From: DATKPA01 sp051955985
GTDB lineage: Bacteria > Planctomycetota > Phycisphaerae > WQYP01
Direction of reading: 5' to 3'
Assembly (NCBI GenBank): GCA_051955985.1
Contig: JBQCGD010000036.1
Location: forward strand, 1-64,000
Length of the DNA stretch: 64,000 nucleotides
Shown: positions 25,176 through 33,800 of the stretch, in pieces
Layout: each line of letters begins with the position of its first letter
Position numbering within the stretch: position 1 is the stretch's first letter
Notes under the pieces: generated by a model
The model's database searches: none
Told to the model about the DNA's origin: nothing
Seen by the model: only the letters and a program-made list of their open reading frames with translations
Position numbers and translations under genes: made by a program

Positions 25176-26564
25176 TTATTCCCTGATCCGCGCACTCTCC
25201 TCCTGCGCCGCATGCCGCGAATACGTCCCCGTCACCACCCAATACCCGCCCACCAGGTTCCACAGGATCGGTAAAAACCGGATCGCCTGCGCAATCGCAA
25301 ACGCCTGGCTCGCCGTCGCCATCCCCCGGTTCGCAAAGAAATGCACGATCACCGCATCCAGCACCCCCGCCCCCTGCGGCAACGTCGGCAAACTCACCGC
25401 CAATATCGCCACCGGCACGTACGCCAGGTAATACGCCACGTGCATGTGCACCCCGAACGCCATCCCCGACAGCCACGCCGATACCGGCAACGTCAACTGC
25501 GACAAAAGCGAAATCAAAAACGCCCACAACAGCAATCCAAAATGCCCCCGATACGTGTGCAGCACCTCGTCCGCACGCCGCACGAAGTCCGGCATCCGCG
25601 AATGCTCCAGCACGTACTTCATCCCCGTCGCCGCCCGCAGCCGGTGCGAAAAATAAACAATGCAGAACACCGCCATCCCCCCAAGCACCCCGCAGATCAA
25701 CAGCAGCACGTTCCGCAGCGTCGCATCCCCCGTCACCGCCACCCCGCTCGCCGCCAGCTTCTGGTTCTCCCACAACTGCCACGCCGCCGACGCCCCGCCG
25801 ATCGTCATCAACGCCACCAGGCCAATCACCCGGTCCAGCAGAATCGTGATCAGCGACTTCGTCTTCGACCCCGTCAGCCGCGCCGCGTACACGATCTTCA
25901 CCAGGTCCCCCCCCGTGATCCCCGGCAGAATGATCGAATAAAACTGCCCCACAAACGTCAACTGCAGGCACTTCGACAGCGGCATCTCGATCCCCTGCGG
26001 CCGCATCAGGTTCCGCCACCGCACCGCCGTCACCAAAAACGGAATCACCAGAATCCCCCACGCCGCCACCAGGAAATACCACCGCTTCCGCGCCACCCCC
26101 AGCAGCGACCGCAACCCGTCATGCACCGCCTCCCCATGATCCGCCTTGAACAGGCTCGCCGGCAGCAGCAATTCCCGCGGCAGGTTGTAATGCTCCCGGT
26201 TCGCATCGTTGATCGTCAAATGCAGCGTCTTGCCCGTTTCCCCCTCCGTCGTCACCTCCACCGTCCGCGGAAATTTCACCAGGTAGATCTCCGCCGGCTG
26301 TGACGCCGCCGCCGCCCCCGGCCGCGTCCCCACCGCCCGCATTTCCTGCTTCGACAGGATCACCACATCCGTATCGTGATCAAACGTCAGGTTTCGGATC
26401 GTCTTCCCCGCCGCCACCGTCGCCGAATCGTCCCAGTGCACCATCCGCGCCACGAACCAGATCCCCGCCACCGCCACAATCACCTTGAACAGCAGCACCG
26501 CCAACCGTTTGCCAAAGCTCTTCTGTGGCGCCGCCGTGGCTGTTCCCGCTGAGTCAGACCCCAT
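25176..26564 (-). CDS. Flippase-like (LPG synthase TM-domain/UPF0104-type) membrane protein
   Basis: Protein of 462 aa. One membrane segment (~residues 22-40) is followed by a soluble insertion of ~110 residues, then a multi-helix core (~165-455). The core carries the UPF0104/LPG_synthase_TM hallmarks FVGQFYSIILPGITGGDLVKIVYAAR-like (residues ~210-235, split here as FYSIILPGITGGD), ILLDRVIGL, and PTLPQGAGVLDAV near residue 400. Relatives move or modify lipids across the membrane; a role for this one is not evident. The N-terminal soluble insertion is atypical. It converges on the PAP2 gene. Confidence 0.85.
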   Translation of the reverse strand: MGSDSAGTATAAPQKSFGKRLAVLLFKVIVAVAGIWFVARMVHWDDSATVAAGKTIRNLTFDHDTDVVILSKQEMRAVGTRPGAAAASQPAEIYLVKFPRTVEVTTEGETGKTLHLTINDANREHYNLPRELLLPASLFKADHGEAVHDGLRSLLGVARKRWYFLVAAWGILVIPFLVTAVRWRNLMRPQGIEMPLSKCLQLTFVGQFYSIILPGITGGDLVKIVYAARLTGSKTKSLITILLDRVIGLVALMTIGGASAAWQLWENQKLAASGVAVTGDATLRNVLLLICGVLGGMAVFCIVYFSHRLRAATGMKYVLEHSRMPDFVRRADEVLHTYRGHFGLLLWAFLISLLSQLTLPVSAWLSGMAFGVHMHVAYYLAYVPVAILAVSLPTLPQGAGVLDAVIVHFFANRGMATASQAFAIAQAIRFLPILWNLVGGYWVVTGTYSRHAAQEESARIRE

Positions 26565-26579
26565 GACCTATCACTCGCT

Positions 26580-26600
26580 TCCAAATGCAAAGCGCAAAAC
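26580..26600. repeat. Short heptad array (2-3 units, GCAAAAC type)
   Basis: Two clear 7-bp units (GCAAAGC, GCAAAAC) and a diverged third, between divergent genes. The same unit as at 6783-6810. Confidence 0.4.
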
Positions 26601-26797
26601 ATTACAGCATTTACATCCCATTGCCCAACGTTCGCAGCCGCGACGGCACATCCCCTCTTCCACCGTTGCGTCGCGTCGCGGCCCTCCTTCTCGGCCTTCT
26701 CATCCGCATTCCTACCCAAATTCACCCGCGCATCTCCTCTGGCCCGCCATTTGCGTTGCCAACCGACGTGTTGTGTCACACTCAAAGGGAAACTCAC

Positions 26798-28630
26798 ATG
26801 ACCATGATCTCCCCCGATTCCCCCGCCAACTCCCCCGCTGAACAAAATCCCCAGCCGACGAAAAGTCCAGCTGGGCAAGCCCCCGCTCCCACGCCCGTCG
26901 CCTCCCACGTCACCTCCGCCAACCCCGTTCAAACCAACGCCCTCTCCGCCGTCCTCCCCACCGCCACCATCGAAATCTCCCTCTTCGCCCCCACCATCAA
27001 CGGCGCCGCACTCACCGCCTGCTTCACCCGCTGGCAGGAACTCCCCATGGCCAAGGACGCCCACGGCTACTGGCGCATCCTCGTCGATCTCCCCGACGGC
27101 GACTACTCCTACCGCTTCCGCGTCCAAACCAAATCCTGGTTCTACGAAAAAGACCAGTGGGTCACCGTCACCGATCCCAAGGCCACCCGCGTCGATGAAC
27201 GCACCGGCAACGGCATCCTCCGCGTCCGCAACGGCAAGGTCTCCTGCGACGAATACCAGTGGCAGCACGACGCCAAGCCCCTCCCCGCCAACAACGAACT
27301 CATCATCTACGAACTCCACGTCGCCGACTTCTCCGGCGGTGAAGCCGACGTCTGGCAGCGCGGCAAGTTCAAGGACGTCATCGACAAGCTCGACTACCTC
27401 GCAGACCTCGGCATCAACTGCCTCGAACTCCTCCCCGTCAAGGAATTCCCCGGCAACTATGCCTGGGGCTACACCCCCCAATACCTCTTCGCCCCCGAAT
27501 CCGCCTACGGCCCGCCCGAAGACCTCAAGGCCCTCGTCGATGCCGCCCACGCCCGCGGCATGCGCGTGATTTTTGATGGCGTCTACAACCACGCCCACAC
27601 CGACACCCCCCTCGCTTCCATCGATCACGACTACTGGTTCCACCACAACCCCAAGGACCGCAACATGTCCTGGGGCCCCCAATACAACTACGACCACACC
27701 GACCCCGCCCTCAACATCATGCCCGCCCGCGAATTCATCAAGGAAAACCTCCAGTACTGGGTCTCCCAGTACCACATCGACGGCATCCGCTACGACGCCG
27801 CCGCCCAGATCGAAAGCTACGAAGTCATGCGCATGATGGCCGACACCGCGCGCGGCGCCGCGGGCATCAAACCCTTCATCAATATCGCCGAATACCTCCC
27901 CGACAAACCCGACCTCGTCGGCTTCCCCGACTCCGGCAAACCCATGGACGCCTGCTGGCACGACTCCTTCTTCTGGACCGTCGCCGATCAAACAATCGCC
28001 CACGGCAACCTCGACCTCGAACGCGTCAAATGCGTCCTCCAGCCGCGCCTCCAGGGCTTCTCCGACTGCACGCAAATCGTCAACTACGCCTCCAACCACG
28101 ACCACCTCCGCCTCATGCCCCACATGGCCAAGTCCCTCGTCTTCGATGAACACGCCTTCCGCCGCGCCAAACTCGCCGCCACCCTCGTCATGACCGCCGT
28201 CGGCATCCCCATGATCTGGATGGGCGAAGAGTTCGGCGATTACCACCCCAAAAACACCGACCCCGAAAAAATCGACTGGACCCTCCTCGCAAACGAAAAC
28301 AACAAAAACCTCCACGCCCACTACAAACGCATCATCCAGCTCCGCCGCGAAAACAAGGCCCTCCACAACACCGACCTCGACTACCTCTTCGAACACAAGG
28401 ACGACGGCATCCTCGCCTACCTCCGCCAGCACAACGAAAACGACACCTCCAGAAAAATCGTCGTCATCGCCAACCTCCGCGACCGCGACTACTCCACCTA
28501 CACCGTCCCCTTCCTCCCCGAAGATGGCGAATGGACCGACTGGTTCACCGGCCAGAAAGTCGAAATCCAAGACAAAAAATGGACCGGCCCCCTCCACCCC
28601 TGGCAAGCCGTCGTCCTCGTCAAAGGCTAA
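26798..28630 (+). CDS. GH13 alpha-amylase/branching-enzyme family protein
   Basis: Protein of 610 aa. After a low-complexity Pro/Ala/Ser-rich N-terminus (~50 residues) comes a CBM48-like beta domain (~55-140: FTRWQELPMAKDAHGYW, GDYSYRFRV), as in branching and debranching enzymes, then the (beta/alpha)8 catalytic barrel. Catalytic residues: nucleophile Asp in GIRYDAA (~330), acid/base Glu in INIAEYLPD (~365), and transition-state Asp in ASNHDHLRL (~428). YELHVADFSGG and IFDGVYNHAH are typical. Activity (branching, hydrolase or trehalose-type) cannot be fixed. No signal peptide, so probably cytoplasmic. Start: the ATG at 26798 after AAAGGGA. Confidence 0.9.
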   Translation: MTMISPDSPANSPAEQNPQPTKSPAGQAPAPTPVASHVTSANPVQTNALSAVLPTATIEISLFAPTINGAALTACFTRWQELPMAKDAHGYWRILVDLPDGDYSYRFRVQTKSWFYEKDQWVTVTDPKATRVDERTGNGILRVRNGKVSCDEYQWQHDAKPLPANNELIIYELHVADFSGGEADVWQRGKFKDVIDKLDYLADLGINCLELLPVKEFPGNYAWGYTPQYLFAPESAYGPPEDLKALVDAAHARGMRVIFDGVYNHAHTDTPLASIDHDYWFHHNPKDRNMSWGPQYNYDHTDPALNIMPAREFIKENLQYWVSQYHIDGIRYDAAAQIESYEVMRMMADTARGAAGIKPFINIAEYLPDKPDLVGFPDSGKPMDACWHDSFFWTVADQTIAHGNLDLERVKCVLQPRLQGFSDCTQIVNYASNHDHLRLMPHMAKSLVFDEHAFRRAKLAATLVMTAVGIPMIWMGEEFGDYHPKNTDPEKIDWTLLANENNKNLHAHYKRIIQLRRENKALHNTDLDYLFEHKDDGILAYLRQHNENDTSRKIVVIANLRDRDYSTYTVPFLPEDGEWTDWFTGQKVEIQDKKWTGPLHPWQAVVLVKG

Positions 28631-28640
28631 CCCCCCCGAA

Positions 28641-28665
28641 GTGGGGCCGACGCCCTCGTCGGCCA
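28641..28665. repeat. Dispersed hairpin repeat, copy 1
   Basis: Copy of a 25-bp element also found at 33745 and 35134; it contains a 7-bp perfect stem GGCCGAC/GTCGGCC. It follows the GH13 stop by 10 bp. Confidence 0.6.
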
Positions 28666-28688
28666 TTCTTCCCTCTCGCAAACCCCAC

Positions 28689-28732
28689 AAAGAGCCGGCG
28701 AACTCCCACGACGCCGGCTCTTTCCCTTTTTT
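28689..28732 (+). terminator. Rho-independent terminator of the GH13 gene
   Basis: Perfect 12-bp arms (28689-28700 and 28712-28723) around an 11-nt loop, followed by CCC and a run of T. Confidence 0.85.
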
Positions 28733-29004
28733 GCACCCATCACCGCGACGCCCGTCACCCGCAGGCGACGCGGGCACCTCTCGCACAACGCCCAGGCCCT
28801 TACCACCGCCGTCATCCTCGCGAACCCCGCATACAACAACAAATTGCACCCCCTCCTACCCCCCCAAGCCCACGGCTGACGTCGAAATCGTCCGCGAGCC
28901 CCGGCGCTTCGCCCGATAACACCCCTCCCCCTCCCTTGTCCCCACACCACCCCCCAACAAATACGATAATGATCCTGTCAGTCACCCTCACAGGAGTTCC
29001 GCTC
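28733..29004. other. Intergenic region upstream of the small lipoprotein gene
   Basis: Together with the repeat and terminator before it, this makes a gene-free stretch of about 370 bp. It is Cys/Pro-codon-like low-complexity sequence with no credible ORF; AGGAG for the next gene lies at its end. Confidence 0.4.
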
Positions 29005-29184
29005 ATGCGTAAATTCGCCCTTTTCGCCCTCGTCACTGCCGCCTTCGTCGCTTTCGCCACCGGCTGCAACACCCCCAACGTCGCCAAAGGCGATTCCGGC
29101 TACGCCGCCCGACTCGTCCCCATCCACCCCGAACCCGTCCCCGTCACCGCCGCCCCCAGGACCGAACGCCCTGTCGATCGCTGA
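29005..29184 (+). CDS. Small lipoprotein
   Basis: Fifty-nine residues: a basic start (MRKF), a hydrophobic stretch and the lipobox FATGC at residues ~17-21; the mature peptide of ~38 residues is Pro/Val-rich and ends TERPVDR. AGGAG is 8 nt before the ATG. Function unknown; similar tiny lipoproteins are common in the phylum. Confidence 0.7.
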   Translation: MRKFALFALVTAAFVAFATGCNTPNVAKGDSGYAARLVPIHPEPVPVTAAPRTERPVDR

Positions 29185-29218
29185 TTTACAGCTGATCTCC
29201 TACAATTCCTATCGCATT

Positions 29219-29266
29219 GGGGGGGAGACCGCAATTGACGTGCACGCCCGTGGCGGTCTCCCCCCC
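29219..29266. terminator. Large hairpin between convergent genes, probable bidirectional terminator
   Basis: Perfect 14-bp arms (29219-29232 and 29253-29266) around a 20-nt loop. There is no T tract, but it stands exactly between convergent stop codons (29184 and 29272). Confidence 0.6.
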
Positions 29267-29271
29267 TCCAC

Positions 29272-30096
29272 TCAGTGCGCCTGGCCCGCCGGGGCCATAT
29301 CCTTCGACGCCTCCGGCGCCCCCAACCACTCCGTCAGCACCGGCTTGATCGCATCCGCCCAGATCTCATACCCCTTCTCGCTCGGATGCAGCAGGTCCGG
29401 CATGATCTCCCGCGTCAACGTCCCGTCCGGCTCCAGAAACTTCGAATTGATATCCATGTACTTCACCTGCGGCCCGAAGTCCTCCTTCGAAATGATCGCA
29501 TTCACCTGATCATTCGTCAGCCGCATCTTGTCATCCGCCTTCGCCGACCGCGGAAACACCGCCAGCAGCAGAATCTTCGCCTGCGGTTCCTTCTCCTTCA
29601 GCTTCTCCACCACCGCCTTGATCCCCGCCGCCGTCTCCTCCGCCGGATACCCGTGCCCCGTGTTGTTCGTCCCGATCATCAGCACGATCGCCTTCGGCGT
29701 CACCCCATCCAGCTCCCCGTTCTCCAGCCGCCACAGCACATGCTGCGTCAAATCCCCGCTGATCCCGAAATTCCCCGGATGCCACCCCGCAAATTCCTTG
29801 TCCCACACCTTCTGCCCGTTCACCTTCCGCCTGTTGAACTTGCCCGTCCAGAAGTCCGTGATCGAGTCCCCCTCAAAATACAGATCCACCCCTCCCGCCT
29901 TCGCCTGCTCCACCAACCCGTCGTGATGCTTCATCCACCCCTTGTTCGGCTGCCCGTTCTTATCCAGCCGCGGCGTCGGCTGATCCCCCGGCCCGAACTC
30001 CCGCTTCTGCGCGCCGTCCCCGCCCGGCGCATCCGCCGCCACCAACACCGCCGCCGCCAGCACCAGCCCACACCACTGCATCGGTTTCCACTTCAT
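29272..30096 (-). CDS. SGNH/GDSL-family esterase, exported
   Basis: Protein of 274 aa with a signal peptide (residues ~1-22) and an SGNH hydrolase domain. Block I FEGDSIT holds the nucleophile Ser (~75), block II Gly is in GNFGISGD, block III is GTNNTGHGY (Asn), and block V DLLHPSEKGY has the catalytic Asp and His (~245). It resembles the platelet-activating-factor acetylhydrolase-like / carbohydrate esterase group common in planctomycetes, so polysaccharide deacetylation is plausible (inference). A hairpin lies past its stop. Confidence 0.9.
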   Translation of the reverse strand: MKWKPMQWCGLVLAAAVLVAADAPGGDGAQKREFGPGDQPTPRLDKNGQPNKGWMKHHDGLVEQAKAGGVDLYFEGDSITDFWTGKFNRRKVNGQKVWDKEFAGWHPGNFGISGDLTQHVLWRLENGELDGVTPKAIVLMIGTNNTGHGYPAEETAAGIKAVVEKLKEKEPQAKILLLAVFPRSAKADDKMRLTNDQVNAIISKEDFGPQVKYMDINSKFLEPDGTLTREIMPDLLHPSEKGYEIWADAIKPVLTEWLGAPEASKDMAPAGQAH

Positions 30097-30283
30097 GGCT
30101 TTTCCTCTCTACGCAAATAAAAACGAACGTTTCGGCTTATAAATTATTACGAACCCGCCCGCCACTTGATTTCCCAATCATTTTTTCACCCCTGCGACTT
30201 CCCCGCACCGCAACCCCGCGACCACCTTGCAATGCCCTTTTGAACCCCCTATGCTCCAAAGTCTTTGCTCACGGTTTCCTTAC

Positions 30284-31270
30284 ATGGGTGCCCCGGTGAC
30301 TTTGCAAACCTCCATCCACACCTCTTCCGCCCCGCAGCCGGCCACGTCCGCTGCCCCCGCCATTTCCCCTCGCCAGTTGACCCACCTCAAACAGCTCGAA
30401 GCCGAATCCATCCACATCATCCGCGAAGTCGCCGCCGAGTTCTCCAACCCAGTCATGCTCTATTCCATCGGCAAAGACTCCTCGGTCATGGTCCGCCTCG
30501 CCCAGAAGGCCTTCTTCCCCGCCCGCGTCCCCTTCCCCCTCCTCCACGTCAACACCACCTGGAAGTTCCGCGAAATGATCTCCTTCCGTGACAAGTTCAC
30601 GAAGGAAAACAATCTCCACCTCATCGAACACATCAACCACGAAGGCGTCCGCGACGGCATCAACCCCTTCGACCATGGCTCCAACAAGTACACCAACATC
30701 ATGAAGACCGTCGCCCTCCGCCAGGCCCTCAACAAGGGCGGCTACGATGCGGCTTTCGGCGGCGCCCGCCGCGACGAGGAAAAATCCCGCGCCAAGGAGC
30801 GCGTCTACTCCTTCCGCGACAAACACCACCAGTGGGATCCCAAAAACCAGCGCCCCGAGCTCTGGAACCTTTACAACGGCAAGGTGAACCCCGGCGAATC
30901 CATCCGCGTCTTCCCGATGTCCAACTGGACCGAACTCGACGTCTGGCAGTACATCTACCTCGAAAACATCCCCATCATCCCCCTCTACTTCGCCGCCAAA
31001 CGCCCCGTCGTCGAACGCAACGGCGTCCTGATAATGGTCGACGACGACCGCATGCGCCTCAACCCCGGCGAAAAACCGGTCGAAAAAGTCGTTCGCTTCC
31101 GCACCCTCGGCTGTTACCCGCTCACGGGCGCCATCGAAAGTAACGCCACAACGCTCCCCGAAATCATCGAAGAAATGCTCCTCGCCAAACAATCCGAACG
31201 CCAGGGCCGCGTCATCGACTACGACGAAGCCGGCTCCATGGAACAGAAAAAGAAGGAAGGGTATTTCTGA
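30284..31270 (+). CDS. cysD: Sulfate adenylyltransferase subunit 2
   Basis: PP-loop ATP pyrophosphatase subunit of ATP sulfurylase, which activates sulfate to APS together with the GTPase CysN. Length 328 aa from the chosen ATG. Motifs: the PP-loop YSIGKDSSVM (residues ~65-74), LLHVNTTWKF, the GGARRDEEKSRAKERVYSFR-like block (~165-184) and FPMSNWTELDVWQY. The N-terminal ~30 residues before LTHLKQLEAE are a Ser/Ala/Pro-rich extension. No strong ribosome site is visible for either ATG (30251 or 30284). cysN is 758 bp downstream rather than adjacent: a toxin-antitoxin pair lies between. Confidence 0.95.
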   Translation: MGAPVTLQTSIHTSSAPQPATSAAPAISPRQLTHLKQLEAESIHIIREVAAEFSNPVMLYSIGKDSSVMVRLAQKAFFPARVPFPLLHVNTTWKFREMISFRDKFTKENNLHLIEHINHEGVRDGINPFDHGSNKYTNIMKTVALRQALNKGGYDAAFGGARRDEEKSRAKERVYSFRDKHHQWDPKNQRPELWNLYNGKVNPGESIRVFPMSNWTELDVWQYIYLENIPIIPLYFAAKRPVVERNGVLIMVDDDRMRLNPGEKPVEKVVRFRTLGCYPLTGAIESNATTLPEIIEEMLLAKQSERQGRVIDYDEAGSMEQKKKEGYF

Positions 31271-31323
31271 TAAATTCACCGCTTCCGAATCGCTAAAATG
31301 GAAGCTGTGAAAGCGAGGTATCT

Positions 31324-31566
31324 ATGGTCGCCGGACGTATTGTGGAAGGCTCCCCAAAGCAAATCGCCGAGCAATTGACGCTGCTCACCGGAACTGATCG
31401 TCAGATCAAGGTATTGCTCCTCGATGATCCCACGACTGGCGGGGCCCATCCTATCCCTACCGAGGAGGAGGTTGATCGGATGCTTGCCGAAATGCGCGAA
31501 GATTCCGTTTCGGCTGGCCAACTCGATCTCTCGCGCGAAGGCATTTATGACGAGCGGTACCGTTGA
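31324..31566 (+). CDS. Putative antitoxin of a PIN-domain toxin-antitoxin pair
   Basis: Eighty residues. The N-terminal half (VAGRIVEGSPKQIAEQLTLL) is helical; the C-terminal half is acidic with EEEVDRMLAEMRED and ends in SREGIYDERYR, the usual shape of a toxin-neutralising tail. GAGG lies 5 nt before the ATG. The stop codon overlaps the toxin start (TGATG), indicating translational coupling. Family name not recognised; identity rests on the partner. Codon use is less C-ended than in cysD and cysN, by eye. Confidence 0.75.
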   Translation: MVAGRIVEGSPKQIAEQLTLLTGTDRQIKVLLLDDPTTGGAHPIPTEEEVDRMLAEMREDSVSAGQLDLSREGIYDERYR

Positions 31567-32006
31567 TGATCCTGCTCGACACGAACATTCTGGTCCGGCT
31601 TGCAGATCGCAACGATCCTCAGTACCAGACGACGCATGGCGCGATCCGAGGTTGCTTCGCCAGGAAACGCGAACTGATTGTTTCCCACCAATCTCTCCAC
31701 GAGTTCTGGGCTGTGACGACTCGACCCGCCAGCAAAAATGGATTGGGAATGCAGACTACCGCTGCCGATCGCTACATCAATCGATTCATCCGCCTCTTTA
31801 ATCTGGTGGATGATCCGCCGGGCCTGTTTTCCCAATGGCGTGATCTTGTAAACCGCCTGAACGTGCAAGGCCTCCAAAGTTACGACGCTCGCCTCGCCGC
31901 TTTTGCAATCGCCACCAAGTGCCGCGGAATAATGACCTACAACCTCGCCGATTTCGCTCAATTCCCCATTCCCGTCGTCGATCCGAATAATCCCTCTACC
32001 TTGTAA
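31566..32006 (+). CDS. PIN-domain ribonuclease toxin (VapC-like)
   Basis: Protein of 146 aa. PIN-domain acidic residues are in place: Asp in ILLDTNILVR (residue ~6), Glu in SLHEFWAV (~43), Asp in YDARLAAFA (~101) and Asp in NLADFAQF (~122). VapC toxins cleave RNA, often tRNA, when freed from the antitoxin. It begins at an ATG overlapping the antitoxin stop by one base and ends 22 bp before cysN, so it sits inside what is normally a cysD-cysN operon. Confidence 0.88.
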   Translation: MILLDTNILVRLADRNDPQYQTTHGAIRGCFARKRELIVSHQSLHEFWAVTTRPASKNGLGMQTTAADRYINRFIRLFNLVDDPPGLFSQWRDLVNRLNVQGLQSYDARLAAFAIATKCRGIMTYNLADFAQFPIPVVDPNNPSTL

Positions 32007-32028
32007 CTTTTTTCTGCTGGAACCTTCC

Positions 32029-33744
32029 ATGTCCGAACTCCTCCTCAACGAAGACATCCACTCCTACCTCGACCGCCACCAGCGCAAGGAACTCCTCCGC
32101 TTCCTCACCTGCGGCTCCGTCGACGACGGCAAATCCACCCTCATCGGACGCCTCCTCCACGACACCAAGGGCATCTACGAAGACCAGCTCGCCGCCGTCA
32201 AAAAAGACTCCGCCAAGCACGGCACCACCGGCGAAGGACAAATCGACCTCGCCCTCCTCACCGACGGCCTCCGCGCTGAACGCGAGCAAGGCATCACCAT
32301 CGACGTCGCCTACCGCTACTTCTCCACCGATAAACGCAAGTTCATCATCGCCGACACCCCCGGCCACGAGCAGTACACCCGCAATATGGCCACCGGCGCC
32401 TCCACCTGCCAGCTCGCCATCATCCTCATCGACGCCCGCCACGGCGTCCAGGTCCAGACCAAGCGCCACTCCTTCATCTGCTCGCTCCTGGGCATCAAAC
32501 ACCTCGTGATCGCCATCAACAAGATGGACCTCGTCAACTTCTCCCAGGAGCGCTTCGAGCAGATAAAAAAAGACTACCTCGCCTTCGCCGAAAAACTCGG
32601 CACCGCCCGGTCGGCCGCCGCCGACATCGCCTTCATCCCCATGAGCGCCCTCAAAGGCGACAACGTCGTCGAACCCTCCGCCGCCATGCCCTGGTACAAG
32701 GGAAAGACCCTCCTCCAGCACCTCGAGACCGTGCAGATCGCCGGCGACCGCAACCTCCGCGACCTCCGACTCCCCGTCCAGCTCGTCCTCCGCCCCAACC
32801 TCGACTTCCGCGGTTTCGCCGGCACCATCGCCTCCGGCATCATCAAAAAGGGCGACGCCGTCCGCGTCCTCCCCTCCGGCAAAACCAGCCGCGTCAAATC
32901 CATCGTCACCTTCGACGGCGAACTCGACGAAGCCTTCGCACCCATGAGCGTCACCGTCACCCTCGAACACGAAATCGACATCTCCCGCGGCGACATGCTC
33001 GTCCACGCCGATCCCGCCAAATCCGAACTGGTCCCCGAATCCGCCTCCGACGTCGACGCCATGATCGTCTGGATGCACGAAGCCCCCTTCGTCGCCGGCA
33101 AAAGCTACTGGTTCAAACAGACCACCCGCATGGTCTCCGGCTCCATGACCCAGCTCCAGCACGCCGTCGACGTCAACACCCTCGAAGAACGCCCCGCCAG
33201 CCAGCTCGGCCTCAACGAGGTCGGCCGCGTCTCCCTCTCCTTCTCCCGCAGCCTCGTCTTCGACCCCTACACCACCAACCCCGCCACCGGCGCCTTCATC
33301 ATCGTCGACCGCCTCACCAACAACACCGTCGGCGCCGGCATGATCATCTCCCGCCACGACACCAGCCGCCACGCCCGCGGCCGCGTCAGCGTCTCCGAAC
33401 GCGAGATCCGCATGGGCCAGCGCGGCGCCGCCGTCTGGGTCAACCGCCAGATCGCCGACGAAATCGAACGTGAACTCTTCGAGGAAGCCCGCATCGTCGT
33501 CCGCTTCGACACCGCCGACCTCGACGCCAAAGCCCTCGCCGACGTCGCCCGCCTTCTCCTCGATCAATCCATCATTGTCCTCATCACCGGCGACAAGCCC
33601 CCCGTCGACGGCGACCCCCTCCTCATCGAACTCGGCGCCAACCTCGTCATCTGCCCCGAAACCGAAGCCGATCGCGCCATCAGCCGCATCCAGCAGAACG
33701 GCGTCGGCGGCGTGGAGCAATCGATCGCGGGTGACGGCATCTAA
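32029..33744 (+). CDS. cysN: Sulfate adenylyltransferase subunit 1 (GTPase) with vestigial APS-kinase-like C-terminus
   Basis: EF-Tu-like GTPase subunit of ATP sulfurylase. Length 571 aa. G1 GSVDDGKSTLIGR (residues ~32-44), G3 DTPGHEQYTRNM (~105), G4 NKMDLVNF (~163); two beta-barrel domains follow to about residue 450. Stand-alone CysN proteins end near there, CysNC fusions carry an APS kinase. Here ~115 more residues remain. They resemble pieces of APS kinase (AAVWVNRQIADEIERELFEE, then LDQSIIVLITGDKPP) but have no P-loop GxxGxGKS, so the kinase function should be lost. The GTPase part looks intact. CysD lies upstream beyond the toxin-antitoxin pair. Confidence 0.92.
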   Translation: MSELLLNEDIHSYLDRHQRKELLRFLTCGSVDDGKSTLIGRLLHDTKGIYEDQLAAVKKDSAKHGTTGEGQIDLALLTDGLRAEREQGITIDVAYRYFSTDKRKFIIADTPGHEQYTRNMATGASTCQLAIILIDARHGVQVQTKRHSFICSLLGIKHLVIAINKMDLVNFSQERFEQIKKDYLAFAEKLGTARSAAADIAFIPMSALKGDNVVEPSAAMPWYKGKTLLQHLETVQIAGDRNLRDLRLPVQLVLRPNLDFRGFAGTIASGIIKKGDAVRVLPSGKTSRVKSIVTFDGELDEAFAPMSVTVTLEHEIDISRGDMLVHADPAKSELVPESASDVDAMIVWMHEAPFVAGKSYWFKQTTRMVSGSMTQLQHAVDVNTLEERPASQLGLNEVGRVSLSFSRSLVFDPYTTNPATGAFIIVDRLTNNTVGAGMIISRHDTSRHARGRVSVSEREIRMGQRGAAVWVNRQIADEIERELFEEARIVVRFDTADLDAKALADVARLLLDQSIIVLITGDKPPVDGDPLLIELGANLVICPETEADRAISRIQQNGVGGVEQSIAGDGI

Positions 33745-33769
33745 GTGGGGCCGACGCCCTCGTCGGCCA
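33745..33769. repeat. Dispersed hairpin repeat, copy 2
   Basis: Same 25-bp element as at 28641, starting right at the cysN stop codon; 7-bp stem GGCCGAC/GTCGGCC. Confidence 0.6.
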
Positions 33770-33800
33770 ATCCGTTTCGCCCACGCGCCGCACGCTCGCG

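Noticed and set aside
26480..28849. Open frame on - (789 codons)
   Set aside because: Antisense to the GH13 gene, whose catalytic motifs are complete; the translation is Gly/Val/Asp/Glu-rich low complexity.
31996..33720. Open frame on - (574 codons)
   Set aside because: Antisense shadow of cysN with an acidic, repetitive composition and no start signal.
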